Shown here in pieces: positions 1-6,929 of a stretch of 10,473 bases of DNA (positions within the stretch are counted from its first letter, which is position 1; every line of letters starts with the position of its first letter). A model generated the notes under the pieces. It saw only the letters and a program-made list of their open reading frames with translations, had not been told where the DNA came from and ran no database searches. Source of the DNA: CAZJDV01 sp964544865 (GTDB lineage Bacteria > Chloroflexota > Dehalococcoidia > Lucifugimonadales > CAJWER01). The stretch covers positions 1 through 10,473 of the forward strand of contig CAZJDV010000086.1 in NCBI GenBank assembly GCA_964544865.1, written 5' to 3'. Made by a program: the position numbers and the translations under genes.

Positions 1-252
1 GAGGCGTACTATGTACCCGTGTCGCCTCACGACGCCAGCGGACCTATCAATATACTGGCCGGCGCCCACGTCATGATGACCGTGCCAAACTTCTACAAGC
101 TGGAGACCAGCCGCTACCGGTTGGACGCCTACGACGCTTTCATCGACCACCCCCTGGACGTGAGGAGCGGCGATCTTTACCTCTCGGTCCGGCCCGGCCT
201 GGGAGTCGAGCTGGACAAGGACTTTCTGGAGAAGAACGAGGTCGGGGGCTAG
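1..252 (+). CDS. Mandelate racemase/muconate lactonizing enzyme family protein, C-terminal part
   Basis: The reading frame is open from base 1 and ends in TAG at 250-252, so only the last 83 residues are present. The stretch PHDASGPINILAGAHVM followed by VPNFYKLE matches the end of the TIM-barrel in the enolase superfamily (MR/MLE, COG4948), where a His-Asn/Asp then Gly-Pro strand and a helix precede 'ipNF..lE'. The tail (DHPLDVRSGDLYL then RPGLGVELD) is the usual capping-domain return strand, in which the new product is described by 'PGLGVELD'. Members abstract a proton alpha to a carboxylate, with Mg2+, in dehydratases, racemases and cycloisomerases. The metal ligands and catalytic lysines lie upstream of the window, so the substrate cannot be stated. 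Family is confident; specific function is unknown. Confidence 0.85.
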   Translation, partial: EAYYVPVSPHDASGPINILAGAHVMMTVPNFYKLETSRYRLDAYDAFIDHPLDVRSGDLYLSVRPGLGVELDKDFLEKNEVGG

Positions 253-257
253 GGATC

Positions 258-285
258 AGGTGTTAGGTGTTGGATGCTAGGGTAC
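258..285. repeat. Short degenerate 7-bp tandem repeat in intergenic gap
   Basis: The 67-nt gap between the enolase-superfamily gene and the ABC exporter contains AGGTGTT twice in tandem (258-271). Two degenerate units follow, GGATGCT and AGGGTAC (272-285). The same gap holds a five-codon mini-ORF (ATG 297 to TAG 314) just ahead of the exporter start. A role in regulation is not shown. It may be simple slipped-strand expansion. Confidence 0.4.
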
Positions 286-319
286 TGACTGGCGCGATGA
301 AATTTGAGGTGTAGCGGAG

Positions 320-2149
320 ATGTACGGCGACGGTCATAGAGGACGGTCTCGATACAGCGAAGCTGCGAAGGTGCACGACGCTGGTGTCTCGGTGCCGCGG
401 GCCCTCGCGTACCTGCGCCCCTACCGCGTGCCGGTAGCCGTCATAGTAGTATGCCTGATCGCCGGCGCCCTGCTGCTCGCCGTCCCGCCCCTGCTTATAC
501 GCGAGCTGATCGACGTGACGATTCCTGAGGGCGATCACCGTCTCCTCAACCTGCTAGTGATCGGAATGGTTGTCCTGTATCTGGGCAACGGCCTCATCAG
601 CGTGCTTCAGAACCATCTCAACACCGTCGTCAGCCAGCGAATAATGTTCGACATCCGCAACCAGCTCTACGAGCATCTCCAGAGGCTGTCGCTCAGGTTC
701 TACACAGTAAGCCACACCGGCGAGATCATGTCCCGCCTGACCGACGACGTAGCCGCGATCCAGAACGTCGTCACCGGCTCCCTGGTCTCTATCGCCCAGA
801 ACTTCTTCACTATCTCGATCACCCTGGCGGTGATCTTTGTACTTGACTGGAGGCTGGCGCTCCTGAGCGTGAGCCTGCTTCCCCTGTTCATCTATCCGAC
901 CAGGGTGGTGGGTCGCCTGCGCCGCAGGCTCCGGAAGGAAACGCAGGAGGCCAGCGCCTCCCTAAACACGCTCATGCAGGAAACCCTCAACATCAGCGGC
1001 TTCCTACTGATGAAGGTATACAACCGGGAGAAATACGAGGAGCAACGCCTGCGGCAGAGAAGCCAGAAGGTCATGGACCTTCAGGTGCGGTCCAGCCTGG
1101 TGGGCCGTTGGTTCTTCGTGCTCATGGGCCTGTTCGCCACCGTCGGACCGGCCATGATCTACTGGTGGGGCGGGCGCATGGTAATGAGCGAGACGGTGAC
1201 CATCGGCACCGTCGTCGCGTTTGTGGCCTATTTGACGAGGCTCTATGGCCCGACGTCCTCCCTGGCCACCGTGTACGTAGATGTGCAGGCCGCCCTGGCC
1301 CTGTTCGAGCGGATATTCGAGTACCTGGACACCGAGTCCGACGTGAAAGAGCCGCCCAATGCCGTCGAGCTGGGACGGATGAGAGGCGAGATTCAGTTCG
1401 ACCACGTCACGTTCGAGTACGTGCCCTCGCGAAAGGCCCTCGACGATGTGTCGTTCACCGTCGAGGCGGGCCAGCTCGCCGCCCTAGTCGGACCCAGCGG
1501 CGCGGGCAAGACCACCGTCACCTACCTGCTGCCTCGTCTGTACGACCCCACGCTGGGCTCGGTCCGGATGGACGGCCACGACCTGCGGGACCTCCGTTTC
1601 GACTCCCTTCGCTCCGGGATGGGCATGGTGACCCAGGAGACGTTCCTATTCCACTCGACCATCACCGAGAACCTGCTATACAGCCGGCCTGACGCCACCA
1701 AGGAGCGGATTGTTGCGGCATGCGAGGCGGCGCAGCTCCAAGAGTTCATTACCGGCCTGCCCGATGGTTACGATACGGTGGTGGGCGAGCGCGGCTACCG
1801 GCTCTCGGGGGGCGAGAAACAGCGGCTTGCCATCGCGCGGGTGATACTGAAAGACCCGCGGGTCCTGATTCTCGACGAGGCGACCTCCCACCTGGACTCC
1901 CTGTCAGAGAGCCTGATTCGCGCCGCCCTCGAGCCATTGTTCCAGGAGCGCACCAGCCTGGTCATCGCACACCGGCTCTCGACCGTGCTGCGCTCCGACG
2001 TCATCCTGGTCATGGACCGCGGACGGCTCGTCGAGAGGGGTACTCATAGCGAGCTCATGGCTGATGGCGGACTCTATGCCCGCGTCTACGAGGAGCAGTT
2101 TCGCCCCCAGGAAGAGCTGCTCGGGCTTAGCTCGACGGGGGCGGATTAG
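320..2149 (+). CDS. ABC exporter half-transporter (fused permease and ATPase, MsbA/BmrA-like)
   Basis: A 609-aa type IV ABC exporter half-subunit, expected to work as a homodimer or heterodimer in the inner membrane. The N-terminal half (about residues 35-330) has six predicted membrane helices, e.g. VPVAVIVVCLIAGALLLAVP. The C-terminal nucleotide-binding domain has a complete motif set: Walker A GPSGAGKT (391-398), Q-loop Gln439, signature LSGGE (495-499), Walker B VLILDE (515-520) with catalytic Glu520, and switch His551. The D-loop reads SHLD instead of the common SALD. The ATG at 320 is the first possible start after an in-frame TGA at 305 and follows GAGGT at 306-310 (9-nt spacing). Substrate (lipid, drug or peptide) cannot be inferred. 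No second half-transporter adjoins it, so a homodimer is the simplest reading. The gene ends in TAG, 23 nt from the convergent permease. Confidence 0.93.
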   Translation: MYGDGHRGRSRYSEAAKVHDAGVSVPRALAYLRPYRVPVAVIVVCLIAGALLLAVPPLLIRELIDVTIPEGDHRLLNLLVIGMVVLYLGNGLISVLQNHLNTVVSQRIMFDIRNQLYEHLQRLSLRFYTVSHTGEIMSRLTDDVAAIQNVVTGSLVSIAQNFFTISITLAVIFVLDWRLALLSVSLLPLFIYPTRVVGRLRRRLRKETQEASASLNTLMQETLNISGFLLMKVYNREKYEEQRLRQRSQKVMDLQVRSSLVGRWFFVLMGLFATVGPAMIYWWGGRMVMSETVTIGTVVAFVAYLTRLYGPTSSLATVYVDVQAALALFERIFEYLDTESDVKEPPNAVELGRMRGEIQFDHVTFEYVPSRKALDDVSFTVEAGQLAALVGPSGAGKTTVTYLLPRLYDPTLGSVRMDGHDLRDLRFDSLRSGMGMVTQETFLFHSTITENLLYSRPDATKERIVAACEAAQLQEFITGLPDGYDTVVGERGYRLSGGEKQRLAIARVILKDPRVLILDEATSHLDSLSESLIRAALEPLFQERTSLVIAHRLSTVLRSDVILVMDRGRLVERGTHSELMADGGLYARVYEEQFRPQEELLGLSSTGAD

Positions 2150-2172
2150 GGCGGGCTGCCGCGAGCGCCGGC

Positions 2173-3156
2173 TTAACGGCCTGTGAACTTGATCCTGGGG
2201 TCCACAATGACCAGCAGTATGTCCGAGATCAGAGTGCCCAGCACCGTTAGTATTCCCAGTATAAGCACAATGAACCCGGCGGTGAACTCGTCCTGTTGGA
2301 CGATCGAGTCGAGCAGGACGGGGCCGAGAGTCGGCAGGCTCAGCACCACCGATACGATGACGCTGCCGCTGATCAGGCTCGGCAGCAGATACCCGATGGT
2401 GCTGATAAGCGGGTTGATGGCCACCCGCACAGGATACTTGATGATGACCTTCCAGGGATGTACCCCCTTCGCCCGTGCGCTCACCACGTAGGGCTTGGCA
2501 AGCTCGTCCAGGAGGTTGTTGCGCATCACGCGAATGAGACCGGCGGTGCCGGAGGTGCCCAGCACCAGGGCCGGAATCCAGAGGTGCTTGAAGAGATCGT
2601 AGGCCTTCCCCAAACTCCACGGTGCGTCGAGGTAGTCGGCGGAGAACAGGCCTCCTACACTCTGGTCGAAGAATGCGAAGGCCACGTACATCAGCACCAG
2701 ACCAAGAAGGAAATCGGGCACGGCCACGCCGGTGAATCCCAGCAACGTAAAGGCGGAGTACATACCCACCGGGATGGCGAAGCTCCAGGTCACCAGGATG
2801 GTGAACCCGGTGAAGGCCACAGTGAGCTGGATACGGTCCCCCACGACTTCCTTCACGGAGCGCTCGACCGGCGCAGCACTGCAGTAGTAGTGGTGCGATA
2901 TGCCCAGGTCGCCGTGCCTGAGCATGTTCCATGCCCACTTTGTGTAGCGATAGAACAGTGGCTGGTCTATGCCGTAGTAGGCCCGCAGGTTGTCCGCCAG
3001 CTCCAAGTTGACGGCCACGCCGGACTGCATCAGGCCGTTGATCTTCGCCGTCACCATGTCGCCCTCGGGCAACTGGATTATCACGTACGAGAGTATCGAG
3101 ATCACCCAGACGCTCAATAGTGCCAGCAACAGACGCCTTGCTATGTACGCAGCCAC
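2173..3156 (-). CDS. Dipeptide/oligopeptide ABC transporter permease, DppB/OppB family, with a shortened loop
   Basis: A 327-aa integral membrane permease of the BPD_transp_1 family. N-terminal features are typical: MAAYIARRLLLALLSVWVIS, the periplasmic region with 'YGIDQPLFYRYTKWAWNMLRHGDLG' type sequence, then helices from about residue 108. The EAA loop that contacts the ATPase is at about 224-243 (SARAKG, PWKVIIKYP), followed by helices to 316 and the usual tail DPRIKF. The start is GTG at 3154-3156: an in-frame TGA lies five codons upstream and AAAGG precedes it by about 8 nt. Against the family, IPVGMYSA (128-135) runs directly into FTLLGF, without the usual ~12-residue 'vrqyslgDyvft' segment. 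No OppC-type partner, ATPase or binding protein adjoins it, so it is an orphan, perhaps serving with distant partners or decaying. Confidence 0.88.
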   Translation of the reverse strand: MAAYIARRLLLALLSVWVISILSYVIIQLPEGDMVTAKINGLMQSGVAVNLELADNLRAYYGIDQPLFYRYTKWAWNMLRHGDLGISHHYYCSAAPVERSVKEVVGDRIQLTVAFTGFTILVTWSFAIPVGMYSAFTLLGFTGVAVPDFLLGLVLMYVAFAFFDQSVGGLFSADYLDAPWSLGKAYDLFKHLWIPALVLGTSGTAGLIRVMRNNLLDELAKPYVVSARAKGVHPWKVIIKYPVRVAINPLISTIGYLLPSLISGSVIVSVVLSLPTLGPVLLDSIVQQDEFTAGFIVLILGILTVLGTLISDILLVIVDPRIKFTGR

Positions 3157-3189
3157 GCTCCGGACCTTTCATTGAGGGTGCCGTCGGGA

Positions 3190-3248
3190 CATCGGCGGTT
3201 GCGGCTCCGGACCTGCTCGCAGCCGCAACAATACCCAATCCGCCGATG
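3190..3248. repeat. Nested inverted repeat in the divergent intergenic region
   Basis: Inner arms GTTGCGGCT (3198-3206) and AGCCGCAAC (3221-3229) pair perfectly over a 14-nt loop. Outer arms CATCGGCG (3190-3197) and CGCCGATG (3241-3248) also pair perfectly. The only interruption is an 11-nt bulge on the right side (3230-3240). That gives 17 base pairs within 59 nt. It lies between the start of the oppB-like gene (- strand) and the lipoprotein gene (+ strand), so it would be in the 5' leader or promoter of one of them. There is no T-run typical of a terminator. The rest of 3157-3388 shows no convincing gene or consensus promoter. Confidence 0.5.
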
Positions 3249-3388
3249 CGATCTTACGTGCCGGGGCGCCCGCTCATCAACGCGTACCGGGCACCACAGC
3301 TCTCGCCATGCGGCGCTGGAACAATACCGCGACGAATATCGTCAAGGTTAGTGAAGGGCCCAAGAAAATAACCCAGGGAGCTAAGACA

Positions 3389-4605
3389 ATGAGCACAAGA
3401 GTTTGGACAGGATTTCGGCAATCGTCGGTCTTCTATTGATGGCGGCCATTGCGTGCCAGGGCACACCTGCAAGCCCGGCGCCCCCACAGACCGCGACCAG
3501 CACGACGGGGCAGGCCGCCCAACCACTCCCGGAACCGACGGCCAAGCCCCTGGAGACGGATTAGGCCACCAGTACTGCCTCCGTTAGCGTTACCGGGACG
3601 CGGGCCTATCGGGAGCGGATCACCCTCGGTCCGGAGGCCGTCGTCAAAGTCAAGCTGGCAGACCGTTCACGTGCGGATGCTCCGGCGATAACCATCGGAG
3701 AGATTGCCATCGAGAACCCGGGGCAGGTCCCCATCGCCTTCGAGATCGAGTACGACCCGGCGGCCATCGACGCCCGCTTCGAATACGCCATCCAGGCCAG
3801 GATCATGGAAGCCGGCGAGGTGAGGTTCATCAACACAACTCGCTACAGCGTCATCACGCGCGGCAATCCTACCCACGTGGACCTAGTCCTGCAAATGGCA
3901 GGTGCGACAAGCCCGGCCCCATCCGAGACGACGACGCCCTCCGAGCCCGCGACGGTGGCGGTCGCCGCGCCGGTGGAAACGGTCGAGGTCGCGGTGTCGG
4001 AGTCGGACCCCGGTGAGTACTCCCTGCGGATCGTCTCAGGCATGCCGGAGGGCTGCGTGAGCTTCAATGGCTACGAGGTGACCCGCGATGGCAATACCCT
4101 CAATGTCGCCGTAACCAATCTGGCGCCCGCGGACCCTCTAACAATGTGCACGATGATCTACGACCGACGTGAGGGCACGGTCGAGCTCGGCGGCGGGTTC
4201 GAGGCGGGCGAGACCTACACGGTGGTAGTCAACGAAAAGGTGACTAACTCCTTCGTACCTGTGGGCCCAGACGGTCCCACGTTGGTCAAGAAGACCTCCC
4301 CGGTCGAGACGGTCGAGGTGGCCGCATCGGAGTCAGACCCGTCTCGCTACTCGCTGACGGTGGTGTCCAGGCTACCTATGGGAAGTAGCTGCTCGCAGTT
4401 CTACGGATACGACGTGGCGCGCCCGTTTGCCAACACCATCAACGTGACCGTCACGCATCTGGAGGTCGCCGAGAGTAACGTGCCCTGCACCCGGGACCTT
4501 CCAGTGGTGGTGACGGAGATACCCCTGGGCTCGGACTTCGGATCCGGCGTGACCTACACCGTGGTCGTCAACGGCGAGCTCACGGAGACCTTCTCCGGAA
4601 AGTAG
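3389..4605 (+). pseudogene. YbaY/YscW-family lipoprotein with two C-terminal tandem domains, broken by a frameshift and an internal TAG
   Basis: ATG at 3389 has a strong Shine-Dalgarno (AGGGAG, 8 nt upstream) and starts MSTRVWTG, but that frame stops at 3439. One base lost near 3407-3411 restores a lipoprotein signal peptide in the frame used afterwards: hydrophobic ISAIVGLLLMAAIA then Cys at about 3451. A Pro/Thr/Ala linker runs to an in-frame TAG at 3562-3564. Beyond it the frame stays open to TAG at 4603-4605. Residues coded by 3583-3897 (VTGTRAYRERITL, then SRADAP, then ITRGNPTHVDLVL) are a full YbaY/YscW domain (PF09619), the small beta-sandwich lipoprotein family. A Pro/Thr-rich linker and two ~100-aa repeats follow. 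No ATG, GTG or TTG in frame separates the TAG from the domain, so re-initiation could only make a truncated product from ATG 3805. Sequencing or assembly error is possible. A TTG at 3403 could bypass the frameshift but not the TAG. Confidence 0.75.
3970..4602 (+). repeat. Two tandem ~100-residue Cys-containing protein domains within the lipoprotein gene
   Basis: Copy 1 (3970 to about 4260) and copy 2 (4300-4602) both begin PVETVEVA.SESDP and continue YSL..VS. Each ends with a G.TYTVVVN strand and then a (V/E)T.(S/T)F motif. Each copy has two cysteines at matching places (codons 4054 and 4147; 4390 and 4486), which suggests one disulfide per domain in an extracytoplasmic, beta-rich fold. DNA identity is highest at the start of each copy, pointing to an old internal duplication. 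I do not recognise a named family for this domain, although similar 'VETVEV' segments occur in hypothetical Chloroflexota proteins as far as I recall. Confidence 0.7.
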
Positions 4606-4704
4606 CCGGCCTTACTTCCGTGCAAATCAGGAGACCGGCCGGTGACGACAGTCACACCGTCGGTCTTCTGTCACGTTCCGGCCCTCTTTCTTCTCGGTCT
4701 TCTC

Positions 4705-5295
4705 CTACCGCGTCAGGTCCCCGATGGCTGGCTGGATCAGGCCGTATCCTTCCCGTTTCCGGCGGTAGACGACGTTGTGCTGCCCGGTCTCGGCGTTTAG
4801 GGAGAAGAAGAAATCGTGGCCGAGCAGGTCCATCTGCGCGATGGCGTCCTCGGTGAACAGGGGCTTGGTCTCGCGGCTCTTGACGCGGATCACGAGATCG
4901 GGGGTGTCGTCGGGAAGTGTCCTCGCCGCCTCCATGCCGACGGCGTCCTTGTGTCTCGCCGCCCTCTGACGCTTCGCCTGATACAGCCTCTCCTTACGGT
5001 CCCGGATGCGGCGCGCGAGTACATCGTGCACGCTGTCAATTGCCGACATGGCGTCTGGGCCGTGGTCCTCGGCGCGGAGCAGCGTTCCCTTGGCGGACAG
5101 AGTGGCCTACACGGCGTACCGCCGGTCCGCGGGCCCGGCCTGCTCGACGCTGATCTCCACCGATGCTTTCACCAAATTGGGCAACGAGTTGATCACCTTG
5201 CTCAGCCGCTTCAGCGCATACTCCCTTACCTGGGGCACGTTGTCCCTTTTCCTGAAAGAGATCTCGATATCTACCGCATCGATTTCGACTGCCAT
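4705..5295 (-). pseudogene. hpf: Long-form ribosome hibernation-promoting factor interrupted by an in-frame TAG at codon 63
   Basis: Long HPF binds idle 70S ribosomes with its N-domain and dimerises them into 100S particles through its C-domain. Both domains are here in one frame over 196 codons, close to the family's usual length. The N-domain starts MAVEIDAVDIEISF and includes VPQVREYALKRLSKV and SVEISVE. It reads RRYAV, then TAG at 5107-5109, then ATLSAKGTLLRAEDHGPDAM. Family members have an ordinary residue (often Gln or Glu) where the TAG stands, so CAG-to-TAG is a likely route. The C-domain (TKPLFTEDAIAQMDLLGHDF, then NAETG, VVYRRK, YGLIQP) is well conserved. ATG 5295 was chosen over the GTG/ATG further up because AGGAGG (5300-5305) sits 4 nt away. 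Everything but the TAG looks functional, so the change is recent, a sequence error, or read through. ATG 5049 could yield the C-part alone. Confidence 0.88.
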
Positions 5296-5314
5296 GGCGC
5301 CTCCTGCCAATGTC

Positions 5315-5344
5315 ATTTCACCCAACGGGATCGTGTCCCGTCAA
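5315..5344 (-). promoter_or_regulatory. Candidate sigma70-type promoter for hpf with a palindromic operator-like site
   Basis: On the - strand TTGACG (5344-5339, five of six consensus matches) is followed after 18 nt by TGAAAT (5320-5315, four of six). This would start a transcript a few nucleotides before the AGGAGG of hpf. The spacer and -35 edge hold an interrupted palindrome, ACGGGA, 5 nt, TCCCGT (5325-5341 on the + strand), placed where a dimeric repressor could block RNA polymerase. No regulator can be named. The very short leader is a weakness of this call. Confidence 0.4.
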
Positions 5345-5355
5345 GGCGCCTGGCC

Positions 5356-5583
5356 TCAATGCCGCCGCCGCTTGAAGGGCCGCGATGCGTATCTTTTGAT
5401 GCCGAAGTCGACTCCGCGTCGCATGGAGCTCCGCGGAGGCTCGGTGGTCCCGGACCACAACTCAATTATGCATTCCAGACCCATGATTCGCCACTTCCGG
5501 TGGTCCGGCAGCTTGGAATTGATGCGGTGCCAGACGAAATCTCTGGCGATATTCCAGGGGGGCCGAGACGGATTCACGGCCAC
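5356..5583 (-). CDS. Hypothetical small basic protein, upstream of hpf
   Basis: A 75-aa ORF starting at GTG 5583 and ending in TGA, 60 nt before hpf on the same strand. The product is rich in Trp and Arg (WNIARDFVWHRIN, DHRKWRIM) and ends in a basic tail, FKRRRH. I recognise no family. Third-codon-position G+C is about 76% by my count, well above the local average and in line with real genes here, which argues weakly for coding. The frame stays open upstream to about 5670 without another start codon. No signal peptide or membrane segment is seen, and the ribosome binding site is weak. It could be a real small protein, the tail of a decayed gene, or a chance ORF. Confidence 0.3.
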   Translation of the reverse strand: MAVNPSRPPWNIARDFVWHRINSKLPDHRKWRIMGLECIIELWSGTTEPPRSSMRRGVDFGIKRYASRPFKRRRH

Positions 5584-5721
5584 TTCATTGCCTGGACCGG
5601 AGGGATCTGTTCCCGGCCGGCGTCGCGCCCGCGCCGGATCTTTTTGCGAGAGGGCGTCGTGAGTGATAAACTAGGTATAACTGCAGACGAGCGAGGACGC
5701 TGGCGCCGTCGGAGTGTGCAT

Positions 5722-6882
5722 TTGAAGATAGGTGTGCCTAGAGAGATCGCCGACGGAGAGCGGCGCGTATCCCTGACCCCCGACACGGTGGGCAGACTAG
5801 TCAGGGATGGGATGGAGGTATTCGTCGAGAGTGGGGCCGGCTGGGAGGCCCTTATCTCCGACCAGGCATACCAGGCGGCGGGAGCCACAATCGTGGACGG
5901 CGCGGAAGGCCTCTATAGCCCGGTCGACGTCTCGCTCAAGGTTCGCGCGCCGATGGAAAACGACGCCGTGGGCCGGCATGAGACGGACATGATGCGGAAG
6001 GGGTCGTACCTGATCGCTCTGCTACAGCCCCTTAACAGCCTGGACCTCGTCCGGCGACTGGCCGGCCAGGGCGTCAACAGTTTCAGCATGGACTCGATCC
6101 CGCGTATCGCGCGTGCCCAGAGCATGGACGCCCTTTCGTCCATGGCGTCCCTCTCCGGGTACAAGGCCGCTCTGATCGCCGCAAACGCCCTGGGCAAGAT
6201 ATTCCCGATGATGATTACCGCCGCGGGGACCCTCGCACCGGCGAAAGGACTGGTCCTGGGCGCCGGCGTAGCGGGCCTCCAGGCGATCGCCACGGCCCGC
6301 CGCCTCGGGGCCGTCATGTACGGCTACGATGTCCGGTCCGTCGTGAAGGAGCAGATCCAGAGTCTCGGCGCCACCTGCATCGAGCCGGAGGAGACCATGG
6401 TCGCCGCGGAGGGCGCCGGCGGCTATGCTGTCGAGCTTGCCGAAGACGCCCAGCGGGTGGCGCGCAACCTGATACATCGCCACATGAACGATATGGACTT
6501 CGTGATCTCCACCGCGGCGGTGCCAGGCAGACAGGCGCCGCTGCTCATCACCAAGGAGATGGTCGTCGACATGCGCCTCGGCTCGGTGATCGTCGACATC
6601 GCCGCCGAGACCGGCGGGAACTGCGAATTGACCAGGCCCGGCGAAAATATCGTGGAGCATGGGATCAAGATTTGCGGCCCCGTGAACCTCCCGTCGATGC
6701 TGCCGACCCATTCCAGCCAGTTGTATTCCCGCAATATCTTCAATTTCTTGTCCCACCTCGTTGACGAGGGCCGAGTCCGGGTGGACTTCGAGGACGAGAT
6801 CACGAAAGCCTGCTGCATCACCTACCAGGGAGAGGTAGTGCACGAGGCCTCTCTGGAGGCGACGGTTGCGGAGGCCAAGTGA
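5722..6882 (+). CDS. pntAA: NAD(P) transhydrogenase subunit alpha part 1 (NAD(H)-binding domain I)
   Basis: The 386-aa soluble dI subunit of proton-translocating transhydrogenase. It binds NAD(H) and passes hydride to NADP+ on the beta subunit as protons cross the membrane. The start LKIGVPREIADGERRVSLTPDTV is diagnostic. The 'RQD loop' that clasps the nicotinamide is present as Arg128, Gln133 and Asp136 (RIARAQSMDALSS). The Rossmann motif GAGVAG is at 180-185, with the acidic strand end in YDVR after it. The domain-closing segment GGNCELTRPGE is also seen. TTG 5722 was chosen because GGAG sits 7 nt upstream and the product then begins as in relatives; GTG 5716 is an in-frame alternative. The frame stays open far upstream across the hpf antisense strand, but that part has no homology. 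Length fits the split three-subunit type (as in Rhodospirillum). pntAB follows after 47 nt. Confidence 0.93.
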   Translation: MKIGVPREIADGERRVSLTPDTVGRLVRDGMEVFVESGAGWEALISDQAYQAAGATIVDGAEGLYSPVDVSLKVRAPMENDAVGRHETDMMRKGSYLIALLQPLNSLDLVRRLAGQGVNSFSMDSIPRIARAQSMDALSSMASLSGYKAALIAANALGKIFPMMITAAGTLAPAKGLVLGAGVAGLQAIATARRLGAVMYGYDVRSVVKEQIQSLGATCIEPEETMVAAEGAGGYAVELAEDAQRVARNLIHRHMNDMDFVISTAAVPGRQAPLLITKEMVVDMRLGSVIVDIAAETGGNCELTRPGENIVEHGIKICGPVNLPSMLPTHSSQLYSRNIFNFLSHLVDEGRVRVDFEDEITKACCITYQGEVVHEASLEATVAEAK

Positions 6883-6929
6883 CGGGCTGAGGGCCTGTTG
6901 ACGCGAATTGGTAAGGAGCTAGATACACG

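Noticed and set aside
1904..3238. 444-codon ORF on the - strand
   Set aside because: It overlaps the ABC exporter 3' end and lies one frame off the clear permease gene. Its translation shows no family features and is rich in Arg, Gly and His, as expected of a shadow frame in GC-rich DNA.
3805..4605. Standalone hypothetical gene starting at ATG 3805
   Set aside because: This ATG lies inside the YbaY domain and would cut it in half. No ribosome binding site supports it, and homology extends upstream to 3583.
4641..4655. Hairpin GTGAC-GACA-GTCAC between the convergent lipoprotein and hpf ends as a terminator
   Set aside because: Only about five perfect pairs and no adjacent T-run. A 9-bp direct repeat CGGTCTTCT (4661, 4695) is nearby, but neither is convincing.
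5644..5681. Promoter for pntAA (TTGCGA and TATAAC)
   Set aside because: The spacer is 26 nt, too long for a sigma70 promoter, and no better -35 was found.
4816..5721. Open frame extending pntAA upstream by about 300 codons
   Set aside because: It is antisense to hpf and has no homology. TTG 5722 with GGAG gives the usual PntAA N-terminus.
6022..6843. 273-codon - strand ORF inside pntAA
   Set aside because: Antisense shadow of a well conserved gene, with no recognisable domain.
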